DNA from: SIG77 sp045589595 | GTDB lineage: Bacteria > Verrucomicrobiota > Lentisphaeria > Victivallales > UBA1829 | DNA length: 64,000 bases | Direction of reading: 5' to 3' | Assembly (NCBI GenBank): GCA_045589595.1 | Contig: JAZNPK010000032.1 | Coordinates: forward strand, 186,001-250,000 | Part shown: positions 1-8,854 of the stretch, in pieces | How positions within the stretch are numbered: position 1 is the stretch's first letter | How the letters are laid out: each line of letters starts with the position of its first letter | Translations under genes and position numbers: made by a program | The notes under the pieces: model-generated | The model's input: only the letters and a program-made list of their open reading frames with translations | Told to the model about the DNA's origin: nothing | Databases searched by the model: none

Positions 1-1071
1 CTGGAACTGGTGATGGAAGCCGGAACTGCGGCGGTAAAGACCATGGCGATGCTGGACGAAGCCAATACTGCCGCTTTCGGTACGCCGGAGATCACCACGG
101 TCAGAACCGGAACCGGTATCCGCCCCGGCATCCTTGTCTCCGGACACGATCTGCTTGATTTGAAAGAACTTCTGATGCAGACTGCCGATGAGGAAATCGA
201 TGTTTACACCCACGGGGAAATGCTGCCCGCCCACGCTTATCCCGGATTGAAAAAATATCCGCATCTCTTCGGAAATTACGGCGGCGCATGGTATTGGCAG
301 GGAAGTGATTTCGCCTCATTCTGCGGTCCCGTTCTTATGACGACCAACTGTATTATCCCGGTCCTGCCATCTTATGCCGACCGCATTTTCACCACCGGTG
401 CCGCCGGATATCCCGGAGTGCCGCATATTCCGGACAGACCGCCGGGCGGGATGAAAGATTTTTCAAAGATCATCGCTCTGGCAAAGACCTGTCCGCCGCC
501 GCGGCAGCTGGAAAACGGCGAACTCGTCTGCGGGTTCGCTCACGGACAGGTTTGTGCGTTGGCAGACAGGATCGCTGAGGCTGTACGCTCCGGTACGATC
601 CGCCGGTTTATCGTTATGGCAGGCTGTGACGGCAGACAGTCAAGCCGTTCCTACTATTCCGGTGTCGCCGCCGCACTGCCGCCGGATACGGTGATCCTGA
701 CTGCCGGATGCGCCAAGTACCGCTATCATAAACTGGTGTCCAGAGAGATCGGCGGCATCCCCGCAGTTCTCGATGCGGGACAGTGCAACGATTGTTACAG
801 CATCGTACTTATCGCATTGAAACTCAAAGAGATCTTCGGTCTGGACGATCTGAACAAACTGCCTCTTTCCTTTGACATCGCATGGTATGAACAGAAAGCG
901 GTGGCGGTGCTGCTGGCTCTGCTGGCTCTCGGATTCAGAAAAATCAGGCTGGGGCCCACATTCCCCGCGTTTCTTACGCCGGATGTGATGAAGGTCCTGG
1001 CGGAAAACTTTGATATCCGGGGGATCACCACCCCGGAAAAAGATGTGGCGGACATGATGAACGGAAAATAA
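1..1071 (+). CDS. hcp: hydroxylamine reductase / hybrid cluster protein, 3' part
   Basis: The reading frame is already open at base 1, so the gene begins upstream of the window and only about 356 C-terminal residues are present. Hybrid cluster proteins are cytoplasmic Fe-S-O enzymes that reduce hydroxylamine or, in later work, nitric oxide in anaerobes. The hybrid-cluster ligands are visible in order: the His of VSGHDLLDL, the Glu of THGEMLPAH, the Cys of TNCIIP, the Cys of AGCDGRQSS, the Cys of TAGCAKY, the Cys of GQCNDCYS, and the Glu/Lys pair of WYEQKAVAV. The N-terminal cysteine cluster lies outside the window. The stop codon sits 2 bases from the stop of the convergent TauE/SafE gene. 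The family call is very secure; which substrate matters in this cell cannot be read from sequence. Confidence 0.96.
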   Translation: MELVMEAGTAAVKTMAMLDEANTAAFGTPEITTVRTGTGIRPGILVSGHDLLDLKELLMQTADEEIDVYTHGEMLPAHAYPGLKKYPHLFGNYGGAWYWQGSDFASFCGPVLMTTNCIIPVLPSYADRIFTTGAAGYPGVPHIPDRPPGGMKDFSKIIALAKTCPPPRQLENGELVCGFAHGQVCALADRIAEAVRSGTIRRFIVMAGCDGRQSSRSYYSGVAAALPPDTVILTAGCAKYRYHKLVSREIGGIPAVLDAGQCNDCYSIVLIALKLKEIFGLDDLNKLPLSFDIAWYEQKAVAVLLALLALGFRKIRLGPTFPAFLTPDVMKVLAENFDIRGITTPEKDVADMMNGK

Positions 1072-1073
1072 AT

Positions 1074-1844
1074 TCAGAGCTGCCGCAGCAGATTGAAGCC
1101 CGGAATCACGCCCGCGGTGACCAGCAGGGAATAGATCAGAATACGGAACCGGACCTGATCCACACGGCGGTGCAGCAGATCACCCGTCAGCAGTCCGCCA
1201 AGCACAAAGGGGATCAGACAGAGGATCATCATGCCCAGCCGCGGCGTCCAGACCGTGCCGGAAACGGTCCATTTGGTGATCATGGTCAGATTGGTCGTCA
1301 GCCAGAGCGTACTCAATGTGGCACGGAACACCGCTTTGTCCGGCAGAGCCTTTGACGCATACATCACCACCAGCGGCCCGCCGGAACTGAACGCACCCTG
1401 AATGACTCCGCCGAGAAACAGGACCACCCGATGAAAGATCTGTTTTCCGCCGTTCGTCCCGACGGGCGGCGGCGTTGTCCGTTTTGCCGTTGCCAGTCCG
1501 CGGATCCCCACAAAAAACATAAAGCACATCAGCAATGTCATAAGCAGATTTTTTGGCAGATGATCCATCAGAAACAAACCGGCGGGAACACCGGGTCCCG
1601 CATGGAGCAGGATGAATCCGTATTTTTTGAAGTCTATGTGCCGGAACGATTTGCAGACGATCGCGGCGGAAAGCATCACGCTGCATGTGGAAAGCATCGG
1701 CACCGCTTTGTCGATCCCCGTCAGCATGGCAACAAAGGGCAGCGCCAGAACCGTTGCGCCGAACCCGGCGATCCCCTCCACCGTGAAAGTGAGAAAAACA
1801 ATACCGCCGCAGATGAGAGGGATCAGCCATTCTTCCATGATCAT
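1074..1844 (-). CDS. TauE/SafE (TSUP) family membrane permease
   Basis: A 256-residue hydrophobic protein with about seven or eight membrane segments, the usual size for this family, which exports or takes up sulfite, sulfoacetate or related organic anions across the inner membrane. The two family repeats show their glycine-rich signatures: EGIAGFGATVLALPF near residues 22-36 and GGVIQGAFSSGGPLVV near 146-161. It is last in the minus-strand order ftsK, rodZ-like, ykgJ-like, tauE, and its start overlaps the stop of the cysteine-cluster gene by 4 bases, so it is translationally coupled to it. The actual substrate is unknown. The gene ends tail-to-tail with hcp. Confidence 0.9.
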   Translation of the reverse strand: MIMEEWLIPLICGGIVFLTFTVEGIAGFGATVLALPFVAMLTGIDKAVPMLSTCSVMLSAAIVCKSFRHIDFKKYGFILLHAGPGVPAGLFLMDHLPKNLLMTLLMCFMFFVGIRGLATAKRTTPPPVGTNGGKQIFHRVVLFLGGVIQGAFSSGGPLVVMYASKALPDKAVFRATLSTLWLTTNLTMITKWTVSGTVWTPRLGMMILCLIPFVLGGLLTGDLLHRRVDQVRFRILIYSLLVTAGVIPGFNLLRQL

Positions 1845-2104
1845 GCGCCCGGGACGGTCAGTTTTTCCAGTTCGGTGAGATATTTCATTGCATCGTCACG
1901 GCAGCTGCCGCACATCGTTTCCTCCGGTTGGAGAGAGCGGCATACCGCAGGGCGGTCCGGCTGATGAAAGATCCGGCACCGCATCTGCTCATCCAGATGG
2001 ATACAGGGGACTCCGGCGGGTTTTCCATCGGGCATTCCCGGGAGCGGCGATGAAATGGATGGTGCAATGCAGCAGGCGCCGCAATTTTTCCGGCAGGTCG
2101 GCAT
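1841..2104 (-). CDS. YkgJ-type cysteine cluster protein
   Basis: Small 87-residue cytoplasmic protein of the YkgJ zinc- or iron-chelating family. Nine cysteines are arranged as C4-x3-C8-x2-CC(11,12), C34, C43, C55, C65 and C68. The hallmark RPAVCR stretch (residues 51-56) follows the C-x-I-F-x(4)-RP pattern of the family. The family binds a metal, and no enzymatic role has been settled for most members. The gene follows the RodZ-like gene after 3 bases and overlaps the TauE/SafE gene by 4 bases, so it is an internal cistron of the ftsK operon. It is shorter than typical YkgJ proteins but keeps all cluster cysteines. No strong ribosome-binding site is seen; coupling to the preceding gene is likely. 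Confidence 0.82.
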   Translation of the reverse strand: MPTCRKNCGACCIAPSISSPLPGMPDGKPAGVPCIHLDEQMRCRIFHQPDRPAVCRSLQPEETMCGSCRDDAMKYLTELEKLTVPGA

Positions 2105-2107
2105 ATC

Positions 2108-3037
2108 TCAGTTTCTGCGCCGGACCTGCGGTGTTTTTCCGGGCTTCAGCGTATCCAGATCAAGCACTCTGTCCGCATTGAAGATCTCAAATTTTTTCTG
2201 ATCGAAGGGGACGGGCGGCGCTGCGGGCTTTACGGCTTCCGTCTGGATGATGGCTGCCGGTGTCTCCGCTTCCTGTTCCTGAACATGCCGGACAACGGCG
2301 GAGGTCAACGCCCAGATGCCGAGGATGATGGCGATCCCGATAGAAATGAATGCCGCCGTGAAGATGCGGGTGATGCGCCGTTCCTCTTCCTCGTTGATCT
2401 GTTTTTCGCTGTTGACTTTCTGGAGAACTTCCTGCGGGACCGGGTTCGCCGAAGGACGCAGTTCCGTATAAAGCTGATGAAGAATATTCTTCACATCTTC
2501 CTGAAGCAGATAGAGTTCTGAAAGACTCCTGATATAGGCGGCGGCATAGACAGGCTGCGGATAATGGCTGATATCGTCCTGCTCCAGTGCCGCCAGATAA
2601 TTGTGGGAGATCCGGGTGAGTTCCTTCACATCATCAAAGGTATAGCCGCCCCGTTCGCGCGCCATGACCAGCACCTGACCCGGTGTCGCTCCGGCAGGGA
2701 TCTCCGTCGCGGAAAGGGGAACAAAATTTTTATGCCGTTTGGCGGAACTGCTGCTATTTTTCCGTTTGTCTTTGACTTCCGGTTCGCCGCCGCGTGTCGG
2801 AACGGGTGCCCGTTCTGAAAAGATCAGCGGCAGTTTTTTGATGGCGGGTTTCAGCAGGGGCAATGTCTCCGGCGCCGGTTCTTCTGTTTCTGTTTCCGGT
2901 TCCGGTTCAGAGAGAACGGTGTCCTGCGGTATTTCCGGTGTCAGCTCTTCTGTTTCCTTCGTTTCCGTGTCGGCGGCAAAGGAGAAAAGATCTGCTGTTT
3001 CGGTATCTTCGGGCGTATAATCCTGATCAGTCATCAT
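2108..3037 (-). CDS. RodZ-like helix-turn-helix membrane protein
   Basis: About 309 residues from the chosen start (ATG at 3037, preceded by GAAGGA 10-15 bases upstream); a longer in-frame start at 3085 would run into ftsK. Order of parts: an acidic disordered N-terminus rich in Glu, Thr and Pro; a basic Ser/Lys linker; an HTH_25 domain (about residues 117-185) beginning ATPGQVLVMARERGGYTFDD with the family AALEQDD and YAAAYIRS signatures; one membrane helix near residues 222-247; and a short periplasmic tail. RodZ proteins link the MreB cytoskeleton to the elongation machinery, and this window also encodes MreC, MreD and PBP2 elsewhere. Unusual here is the long acidic N-terminal extension ahead of the HTH, whereas RodZ normally starts with the HTH. 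It sits directly after ftsK. Confidence 0.8.
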   Translation of the reverse strand: MMTDQDYTPEDTETADLFSFAADTETKETEELTPEIPQDTVLSEPEPETETEEPAPETLPLLKPAIKKLPLIFSERAPVPTRGGEPEVKDKRKNSSSSAKRHKNFVPLSATEIPAGATPGQVLVMARERGGYTFDDVKELTRISHNYLAALEQDDISHYPQPVYAAAYIRSLSELYLLQEDVKNILHQLYTELRPSANPVPQEVLQKVNSEKQINEEEERRITRIFTAAFISIGIAIILGIWALTSAVVRHVQEQEAETPAAIIQTEAVKPAAPPVPFDQKKFEIFNADRVLDLDTLKPGKTPQVRRRN

Positions 3038-3059
3038 GGGGTGCAGTCCTTCCACTCTG

Positions 3060-5693
3060 TCATTCCGAGATCTCCAGACCGTCAAGGATCAGAATATCCC
3101 GTTTCTGACCGCCGCCCAGAGGTTTGCTGATGATATTTCTGCGTTCCAGCTGATCCACCAGTTCTGCAGATTTGTTGTAACCGATCCCCAGACGCCGCTG
3201 GAAGAACGATGTACTTGCCTGCCGTTCATTGATGATCAGTTCCAGAGCCTGCCGCAGCAGATCGGAGTCGCCGGGCTGGAGATATTTTGCCGCAACGGAA
3301 TCCACGATCTCCGGCGATATGGCTTCATCATCTTCCCATTCATCGTCGGCGGCAGTTGCGGCGGTGGGACCTTTTGCCCCGTTTTCGTCTTCGGCATTTT
3401 CGTCGGAAAGAACATCCGCATTGAACCGTTGAGGCGCCTGACCCGAACAGAAATCCACGATCCGTTTGATCTCATCGTCTGTGACCAGCGTCATCTGGAT
3501 ACGCTCCAGAACGGATGCGCCCGGAGGCATGAAGAGCAGGTCGCCCATACCCAGCAGTTTTTCGGCGCCGCCCTGATCCAGGATCACACGGCTGTCCATA
3601 TTCGTACCGACTTTGAACGCGATCTTCACCGGCAGGTTGGCTTTGATCAGACCGGTGATCACGTCTTTCCGGGGCGTCTGTGTGGCAATGACCAGATGGA
3701 CACCGGCGGCACGCCCCTTCTGGGCGATCCGGCAGATACTGGTTTCCACATCCTTCTTGGCTTCCGTCATCATAATATCCGCCAATTCGTCGATGATGAT
3801 GATCAGGAACGGCAGTTTATCGGGAATGACAGAGCCGTCATCGTCCAGGACCGGTGTCGCGCTTTTCGGACGGTTGTTGAAGCCCTTCAGGTCTTTGGAA
3901 AGAACTTTTGCCATGATCCGGTACCGCCGTTCCATTTCGTTCACGCCCCAGCGCAGCGCCAACGGCACTTTCTTGGGATCGTTCACCACCGGCGTGATCA
4001 GATGGGGAATGGTCGCATACGCCTGCATTTCAACAACTTTCGGGTCAACAAGGATCAGACGCAACTCATCCGGACTGAACTTGAACAGCAGACTCATGAT
4101 CAGCGTATTCATACAAACCGATTTACCGGAACCGGTGGAACCGGCGATCAGCATGTGGGGCGCTTTCGCCAGATTGGTCACAATGGCATTGCCTTCCACA
4201 TCCCGTCCCAGCACGATGGGGATATCCATTTTCGACTGGGTCCAGGCGCCGCTTTCCATCACGGAACGGATATACACGATGCTGGAATTTTTGTTCGGGA
4301 CTTCCACGCCGACCGCGTTTTTTCCGGGGATCGGCGCAAGGATACGCAGAGACGGCACTTCCATCGTCATGGCGATATTCTGGGAAATACGGGTGACTTT
4401 CCCCACTTCCACGCCTTCGTCCAGCTGGACTTCATACCGCGTGACACGGGGTCCGACAATGATGTTTTCCACATGACCCGCCACCGAAAAACTGTCCAGC
4501 GTCTTCTGCAGACGGTCCTTGCCCGACTCCAGATGAGCCGTGTCTTCCATCTTGGAATCACTGTGCTGATCCAGCATTTTGACCGATGGCAGTTCATAAT
4601 CGTCACAGAACCGGTTCGCCGGTTCCGCAGGTGCTTTGTCGCTGCCCTGATCACCGAATTGACGGATCCCCGGCTGGACGCCCACCGGGGTGTTGACCGG
4701 TGCAGTTCCGCGCTGGGGGGCAGGCGGACGCCGTGTCTGGGGCGGCAATGTTTCCGGTTCCGCCGGGATCGTGGTCAGCGGCGGCGGCGTATTCTGTGGT
4801 TCCGGCGTCATATCCCGGGGCGGCAGAACACGGTAATCATCTTCCGGATCCTGCGCCGGAACAGCTGCAGGCGGAGCATTCTGCGCTTCTTTTTCCTCCC
4901 GGATCTCATCCCGCAGATCCGAGCCGGAAAGCCAGCGGATCAACGTCCGGCGGATCCCGCCAATGGGTTTCGGACCGGCAGGTTTCTGTTCAGCCGGCGG
5001 TTCATCATCCACATCGAAGGGCGGTTTGTCATCGTCAGGTTTCCGGTCGGCGGTTGCGGCGGCGGCGGGAGCCGGCGGCGGAGCGGTGACCGGATTTTTT
5101 TCGCGGATGGCGGTGAAGATCCCTTTGCCGTCCTGATAGAGCATGATCAGCAGGGTGGGCAGGAACATGGCAAGGACAACGACCAGCGTGCCGATCTCAC
5201 CGATGAAACGGCGGATCAGACCAGCGCTGAACATTTCTTCCGGACTGCCGGGAGCTGCCAGAAATTGTCCCAGAACGCCGCCACTGAGGGTACTTGCCGC
5301 GGCATCAAGATGATTCCTGCCGATACCGAGTTCTTCTGTTTTCATCAGCCACGGTTCGTAAGCAGGGTACATGGCAAACCAGATGGCGATCCCCAGCGTG
5401 CAGACCAGCAGACAGGTACTGTACCATTTCCGTTCCAGCGGATAGGGCAGGAAATTCCGGATCGCCGCCAGAGACAGCAGAAGGAGCATCGGATACACGG
5501 CAAGACCGAGCATCAGAAACAGAAAAGCTGAAACGGTGGCGCCGGCGGGTCCGATCCAGTTCCGGATCATTGCCTGTGTGCCGCCATCCAGAATGGACAT
5601 ATCCTGTCGGTCGTGGGTGAATACAGCCAGAGCAAGCAGGATAAGCAGAATCAGATAGATAAAATTCCTTTTCCGGAATATTTGATTTTTCAT
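3060..5693 (-). CDS. ftsK: DNA translocase FtsK/SpoIIIE
   Basis: 877-residue septal DNA pump that clears chromosome ends and acts on XerCD sites during division. The N-terminus holds four membrane helices within the first ~190 residues. A Pro/Ala-rich linker follows (about 190-370). The motor has Walker A GSTGSGKS near residue 516, Walker B IIIIDELADIMM, and the QTPRKDVITGLIKANLP segment. A C-terminal winged-helix gamma domain (ASTSFFQRRLGIGYNKSAELVDQLE) reads KOPS-type polar sequences. Start ATG at 5693 has GGGGAA just upstream and a good promoter at 5734-5761. It is the first gene of the operon that continues into the RodZ-like, YkgJ-like and TauE/SafE genes. Linker length is moderate compared with E. 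coli FtsK. Confidence 0.97.
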   Translation of the reverse strand: MKNQIFRKRNFIYLILLILLALAVFTHDRQDMSILDGGTQAMIRNWIGPAGATVSAFLFLMLGLAVYPMLLLLSLAAIRNFLPYPLERKWYSTCLLVCTLGIAIWFAMYPAYEPWLMKTEELGIGRNHLDAAASTLSGGVLGQFLAAPGSPEEMFSAGLIRRFIGEIGTLVVVLAMFLPTLLIMLYQDGKGIFTAIREKNPVTAPPPAPAAAATADRKPDDDKPPFDVDDEPPAEQKPAGPKPIGGIRRTLIRWLSGSDLRDEIREEKEAQNAPPAAVPAQDPEDDYRVLPPRDMTPEPQNTPPPLTTIPAEPETLPPQTRRPPAPQRGTAPVNTPVGVQPGIRQFGDQGSDKAPAEPANRFCDDYELPSVKMLDQHSDSKMEDTAHLESGKDRLQKTLDSFSVAGHVENIIVGPRVTRYEVQLDEGVEVGKVTRISQNIAMTMEVPSLRILAPIPGKNAVGVEVPNKNSSIVYIRSVMESGAWTQSKMDIPIVLGRDVEGNAIVTNLAKAPHMLIAGSTGSGKSVCMNTLIMSLLFKFSPDELRLILVDPKVVEMQAYATIPHLITPVVNDPKKVPLALRWGVNEMERRYRIMAKVLSKDLKGFNNRPKSATPVLDDDGSVIPDKLPFLIIIIDELADIMMTEAKKDVETSICRIAQKGRAAGVHLVIATQTPRKDVITGLIKANLPVKIAFKVGTNMDSRVILDQGGAEKLLGMGDLLFMPPGASVLERIQMTLVTDDEIKRIVDFCSGQAPQRFNADVLSDENAEDENGAKGPTAATAADDEWEDDEAISPEIVDSVAAKYLQPGDSDLLRQALELIINERQASTSFFQRRLGIGYNKSAELVDQLERRNIISKPLGGGQKRDILILDGLEISE

Positions 5694-5733
5694 AAGTTTC
5701 CCCGATTTTACAGTCAGTTCACGAACATAGGGA

Positions 5734-5761
5734 AAGATAGCACGGATTACTGTATTTACAA
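5734..5761 (-). promoter_or_regulatory. promoter of ftsK operon
   Basis: On the minus strand TTGTAA (5761-5756) and TATCTT (5739-5734) are separated by 16 bases, placing a transcript start about 35 bases ahead of the ftsK ATG. Confidence 0.6.
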
Positions 5762-5797
5762 GTTTAGAAACAGGAATTTTTTTATGGATTTACAAAA

Positions 5798-7384
5798 TTA
5801 TTCCCAGCCCGGATAGTAACGGCGGAGCAGATGCCGGGGCAGGATCTGTCTGCCCTTCTCCGGCGTATGGAGGTAAAGTTGACCGTCCAGCGCGGAATAG
5901 GAGATGGCAAAATTTTCTTTTGCGAAGAGGTCCTGCCCCATAAATGTTTCCGGAACGGGCAGTCCGAGCTGCGTCAGCAATGTGGCAGGAAAGTCGATGG
6001 CGGACCAGTATTTATCCAGCGGCAGCCCGGTCACCGGTTTCGCCGTAATGACGATAAACGGGATTCGCGTAGGAGTGTAATCTGTTCTGTTTGTGTGATT
6101 TGCGCCATGTGTTGCGCTGTGGTCCGCCGTAACGATGATCATGGTCCGGTCATCGAGGGGCATTTGTTTTTCCACGAAAGTTTTTAAATTCGCATCGGTA
6201 CAGCGCAGGGCATTGAGGAAGGGGGACCCGGCATCCGGCAGTTCCTTTGCGGGACCGGAGGTGAAGTAGGGGTGATGCAGATCCATGGTACTGATGAAGC
6301 AGACTGTCCCGGTTCCGGCGGGCAGAGACCGGATGATCTCATCGCTTTTCCGGAGCAGCGTTTCATCGGTGAGGCCCCAGCGTGTTTCCGGTTTGCAGTT
6401 CAGGTCCTCCATAAAATACATCCGGGTGAAACGGAACACATTGGCGTAATCGGCGGCGTTGTCGAACAATTTTCCGTTTGTCGGAGCGATATAGATGCTC
6501 CGGAAACCGTTTTCTTTCCGCAGTGCGTCTGTGAGGGATGTGACTTCATGGCGTCTGTCCCTGTCGAAATCCACGCGGGAGAGGATCAGGGAGGAAAAAG
6601 CGCAGGATGTGGGTTGCGATCCGGTGAAATAATTGGTGAAGGATGGATACTTGCGCACCAGACTGTCCAGAAACGGCGTACATTCTGCCGGAATGGCAGG
6701 ATTGTATGCGTGGATATATTGCAGATCAAGGGATTCCACCGCCAGAACAATGATCTTTGTGAAAGATTTGAACCGGGCAGCCGGATCGGGTTTGTGTGCC
6801 GGGATCAGATGCTTGGAAATATCATTCGTCAGCTGCCAGTCCGTATCCAGACCGTACCGGACGGGTTTTGTACGGACCTGATGTTCCTGCCAGCCGTTCC
6901 GGATCAGGTCTCCTGCTGTGGTCCAGCAGAGCCGGTCTCTTGCGGGGTAAAGACTGCACAGGGAGAGAACGCACAACAGGGCGATCCGCCACCACGCAGC
7001 AGGTTCGGAGCGTCTGCCGAGACGGATCCAGAAAAACAGGATCAGCAGAATGATCAGGAGCGCCGCCGCCAGCAGGATGTAGTAAAAATTTCCCATCTGC
7101 GCTGTGAGTGAAGCGTGTTCCGTATGCTCTGCCAGCAGACGGAATACCGGATAGTTCAGGGGCTGTTTCAGCGTGAGATACGAAATGACATCCGTGATGC
7201 GCAATGCAAGGATGAACATGGTAAGAGGTACAGCGATACCGGGCATCCGCATCAGGAGAAATACGGGAAGAAAATCCCCCATCGCCGCCACCGGTGCCAT
7301 AATGGACGGATCCGGAAACAACTGCAGAACAATATCCGCGAGCAGGGCGGAAAATAATGTCAGTTCAAAGGAATACTTCTTCAT
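5798..7384 (-). CDS. membrane-bound sulfatase-fold transferase (LtaS/EptA-like)
   Basis: 528 residues: an N-terminal membrane part with about four helices (roughly residues 5-125), then an extracytoplasmic alkaline-phosphatase/sulfatase-fold domain. Sequence signs are the VLAVESLD metal-site strand, the SQPTSCAFSSL segment where the nucleophilic Thr of this class sits, ISTMDLHHPY, and the metal-binding ADHSATHG with following His. Relatives move phosphoethanolamine or glycerol-phosphate from phospholipid onto lipid A, glycans or teichoic acid. The lipid A or surface-glycan version fits a Gram-negative envelope, but the acceptor cannot be named. Its start overlaps the Sel1-repeat gene stop by 4 bases (ATGA), so queD, Sel1 and this gene form one coupled unit. 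Confidence 0.8.
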   Translation of the reverse strand: MKKYSFELTLFSALLADIVLQLFPDPSIMAPVAAMGDFLPVFLLMRMPGIAVPLTMFILALRITDVISYLTLKQPLNYPVFRLLAEHTEHASLTAQMGNFYYILLAAALLIILLILFFWIRLGRRSEPAAWWRIALLCVLSLCSLYPARDRLCWTTAGDLIRNGWQEHQVRTKPVRYGLDTDWQLTNDISKHLIPAHKPDPAARFKSFTKIIVLAVESLDLQYIHAYNPAIPAECTPFLDSLVRKYPSFTNYFTGSQPTSCAFSSLILSRVDFDRDRRHEVTSLTDALRKENGFRSIYIAPTNGKLFDNAADYANVFRFTRMYFMEDLNCKPETRWGLTDETLLRKSDEIIRSLPAGTGTVCFISTMDLHHPYFTSGPAKELPDAGSPFLNALRCTDANLKTFVEKQMPLDDRTMIIVTADHSATHGANHTNRTDYTPTRIPFIVITAKPVTGLPLDKYWSAIDFPATLLTQLGLPVPETFMGQDLFAKENFAISYSALDGQLYLHTPEKGRQILPRHLLRRYYPGWE

Positions 7385-8424
7385 TTCGCCGGGACTTCTT
7401 CAGCACTGCCGGAAAGTTCTTCCTGCCGCTTCAGCCATTGATCCGCTTTGACCGGGTCCGGTTTTTCCATGCCGATCCCCTGCCGGTACATGATCGCCAC
7501 CTGCAGACAGGCGGGCGCATAACCCATTTCCGCCGCTTTGAGATACAGGGGGAACGCTTCTGCGTGTTTGCGGTCCGTCAGTTTCATCATTCCCAGCAGA
7601 TAATATGCGGTGCGGTCTCCGGCTTTTGCCGCCTGTTCCGCCAGAGTCTGTGCCTTCTGCCGGTCCTCTTTCACGCCCAGACCGTCCCAGTATGCCTGAG
7701 CAAGATTCCGGATGGCGGGTGCATATCCGCCCTCTGCCGCTTTCCGGAAAAGGACTACAGACTGCGCCATACTTTCCGGCGTATTTCCGTTCCGGGAGAA
7801 GACACCCATATTGTTGATGGCGGGCAGATCTCCGGCTTTTGCCGCACGGGCGATCCATTGTTCGCCGTTGACAAAATCCATTTTCCGGACGAGCATCACG
7901 CCGTAGAGATTCTGTGCTTTGGGGATGCCGCGGAGTGCATCAGCTTTGAACGCATCGCCCGCCCGGTCCGGATCTTTCGGAACGCCTCTGCCGTGGTGGC
8001 AGCACAATCCGAAGCGTATTCCCGCCTGAGGCTGCCCCGCTTCCAATGCCAGACGGTAATATTCCGCCGCCTTCACCGGATCTTTCTGATCCCAGAACAA
8101 ACCCAGATTCAGCAATGCCGCGCCGTTTTTCTGTGCCGCCGCCTGTTCCAGCAGGGCAAGCATTTCCTTTTCCGGCATGGTCAGTACGCCTTCTTTTGCC
8201 AGATTCAACAGCAGAAGAATGGCTTCCGGATCCCCGTTCCGGCTGATGATCTTACGCAGCAGCGGGATGACTTTTGCCGCGTCTTTGTCCGTTTCCGCCT
8301 GTTCCAGCAGAGCTTTTGCCGTGCGGAGATCATCGGCGGGTGCGGGCGCGACTTTTGCCGCAGGGGCGGCGCAGAATGCGGCAGAACAGAGAAGGATCGT
8401 CAGCAGAGCGGCGGAATGTTTCAT
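7381..8424 (-). CDS. secreted Sel1-repeat (TPR-like) protein
   Basis: 347 residues from ATG 8424, chosen because it opens a classical signal peptide (MKHSAALLTILLCSAAFCAA) and overlaps the queD stop as ATGA; the upstream in-frame start at 8460 would bury the signal. After the signal come Sel1-like helical repeats of about 36 residues with the motif A..Y..A...G...A...LG.....G, for example AAKAGDLPAINNMGVFSRNG and AAEGGYAPAIRNLAQAYWDG. Sel1 proteins are periplasmic scaffolds for protein-protein contacts. It is encoded between a queuosine enzyme and an envelope transferase, so a role with the latter is plausible but unproven. Confidence 0.8.
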   Translation of the reverse strand: MKHSAALLTILLCSAAFCAAPAAKVAPAPADDLRTAKALLEQAETDKDAAKVIPLLRKIISRNGDPEAILLLLNLAKEGVLTMPEKEMLALLEQAAAQKNGAALLNLGLFWDQKDPVKAAEYYRLALEAGQPQAGIRFGLCCHHGRGVPKDPDRAGDAFKADALRGIPKAQNLYGVMLVRKMDFVNGEQWIARAAKAGDLPAINNMGVFSRNGNTPESMAQSVVLFRKAAEGGYAPAIRNLAQAYWDGLGVKEDRQKAQTLAEQAAKAGDRTAYYLLGMMKLTDRKHAEAFPLYLKAAEMGYAPACLQVAIMYRQGIGMEKPDPVKADQWLKRQEELSGSAEEVPAK

Positions 8425-8789
8425 TCGAAGTACGAAGCTCCGGAGGAAAGGGATTCGCAAACGCGCACTTTGGAGACCCGCGCTTTGCCGTCATTGACTT
8501 TGGACGACAGGCGTTTGTAGATATATTTCGCCAGATTTTCGCTGGTGGGGTTTTTGTCTGCAAATTCCGGCAGTTCATTGAGATATTTGTGATCCAGTTC
8601 CGTCAGGATGGCATCCAGTTCTTTTTTCAGGACTTTGAAGTCAACCGCGATCCCGATCTGATCCAGTTCGGCGGATTGGACAAATACCTGAATGATCCAG
8701 TTATGACCGTGAAGGCACTGGCAGTCTCCGTTATATCCGCGGAGCGCATGTGCGCCGGAAAACTCTCTTGTAATATCCAGTTCAAACAT
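8421..8789 (-). CDS. queD: 6-carboxytetrahydropterin synthase QueD
   Basis: 122-residue cytoplasmic enzyme converting 7,8-dihydroneopterin triphosphate to 6-carboxy-tetrahydropterin, the second step to preQ0 for queuosine tRNA modification. Seen: zinc ligands FSGAHAL and CLHGHNW, the catalytic Cys of GDCQCLHGHN, the IAVDFKVLKKELD segment and the conserved LDHKYLNE followed by NPTSENLAKY. Length matches the QueD family. It is followed by the Sel1-repeat gene through an ATGA overlap. No other queuosine gene is in the window. It could serve as the related pterin synthase PTPS, but the short CxxxHGH architecture favours QueD. Confidence 0.93.
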   Translation of the reverse strand: MFELDITREFSGAHALRGYNGDCQCLHGHNWIIQVFVQSAELDQIGIAVDFKVLKKELDAILTELDHKYLNELPEFADKNPTSENLAKYIYKRLSSKVNDGKARVSKVRVCESLSSGASYFE

Positions 8790-8821
8790 CGTAAAATTCT
8801 TTTCCTGTTTTCTCTTGTATG

Positions 8822-8843
8822 AAAAAGCCGCCCGGAGGCGGCT
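8822..8843 (-). terminator. intrinsic terminator after the small basic protein gene
   Basis: Minus strand reads AGCCGCC-TCCG-GGCGGCT followed by TTTTTC: a perfect 7-bp GC-rich stem (8826-8832 with 8837-8843) and a U-run. It lies between the 96-residue gene and queD, separating their transcripts. Confidence 0.85.
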
Positions 8844-8854
8844 GAGCCGAACGC

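Noticed and set aside
3036..5531. 831-codon open frame on the plus strand
   Set aside because: It lies antisense to ftsK, which has all family motifs; the frame is His/Phe/Arg-rich low-quality protein without domains.
8421..8822. preQ1 riboswitch ahead of queD
   Set aside because: Only about 30 bases lie between the terminator and queD, too few and without the preQ1 aptamer pattern.
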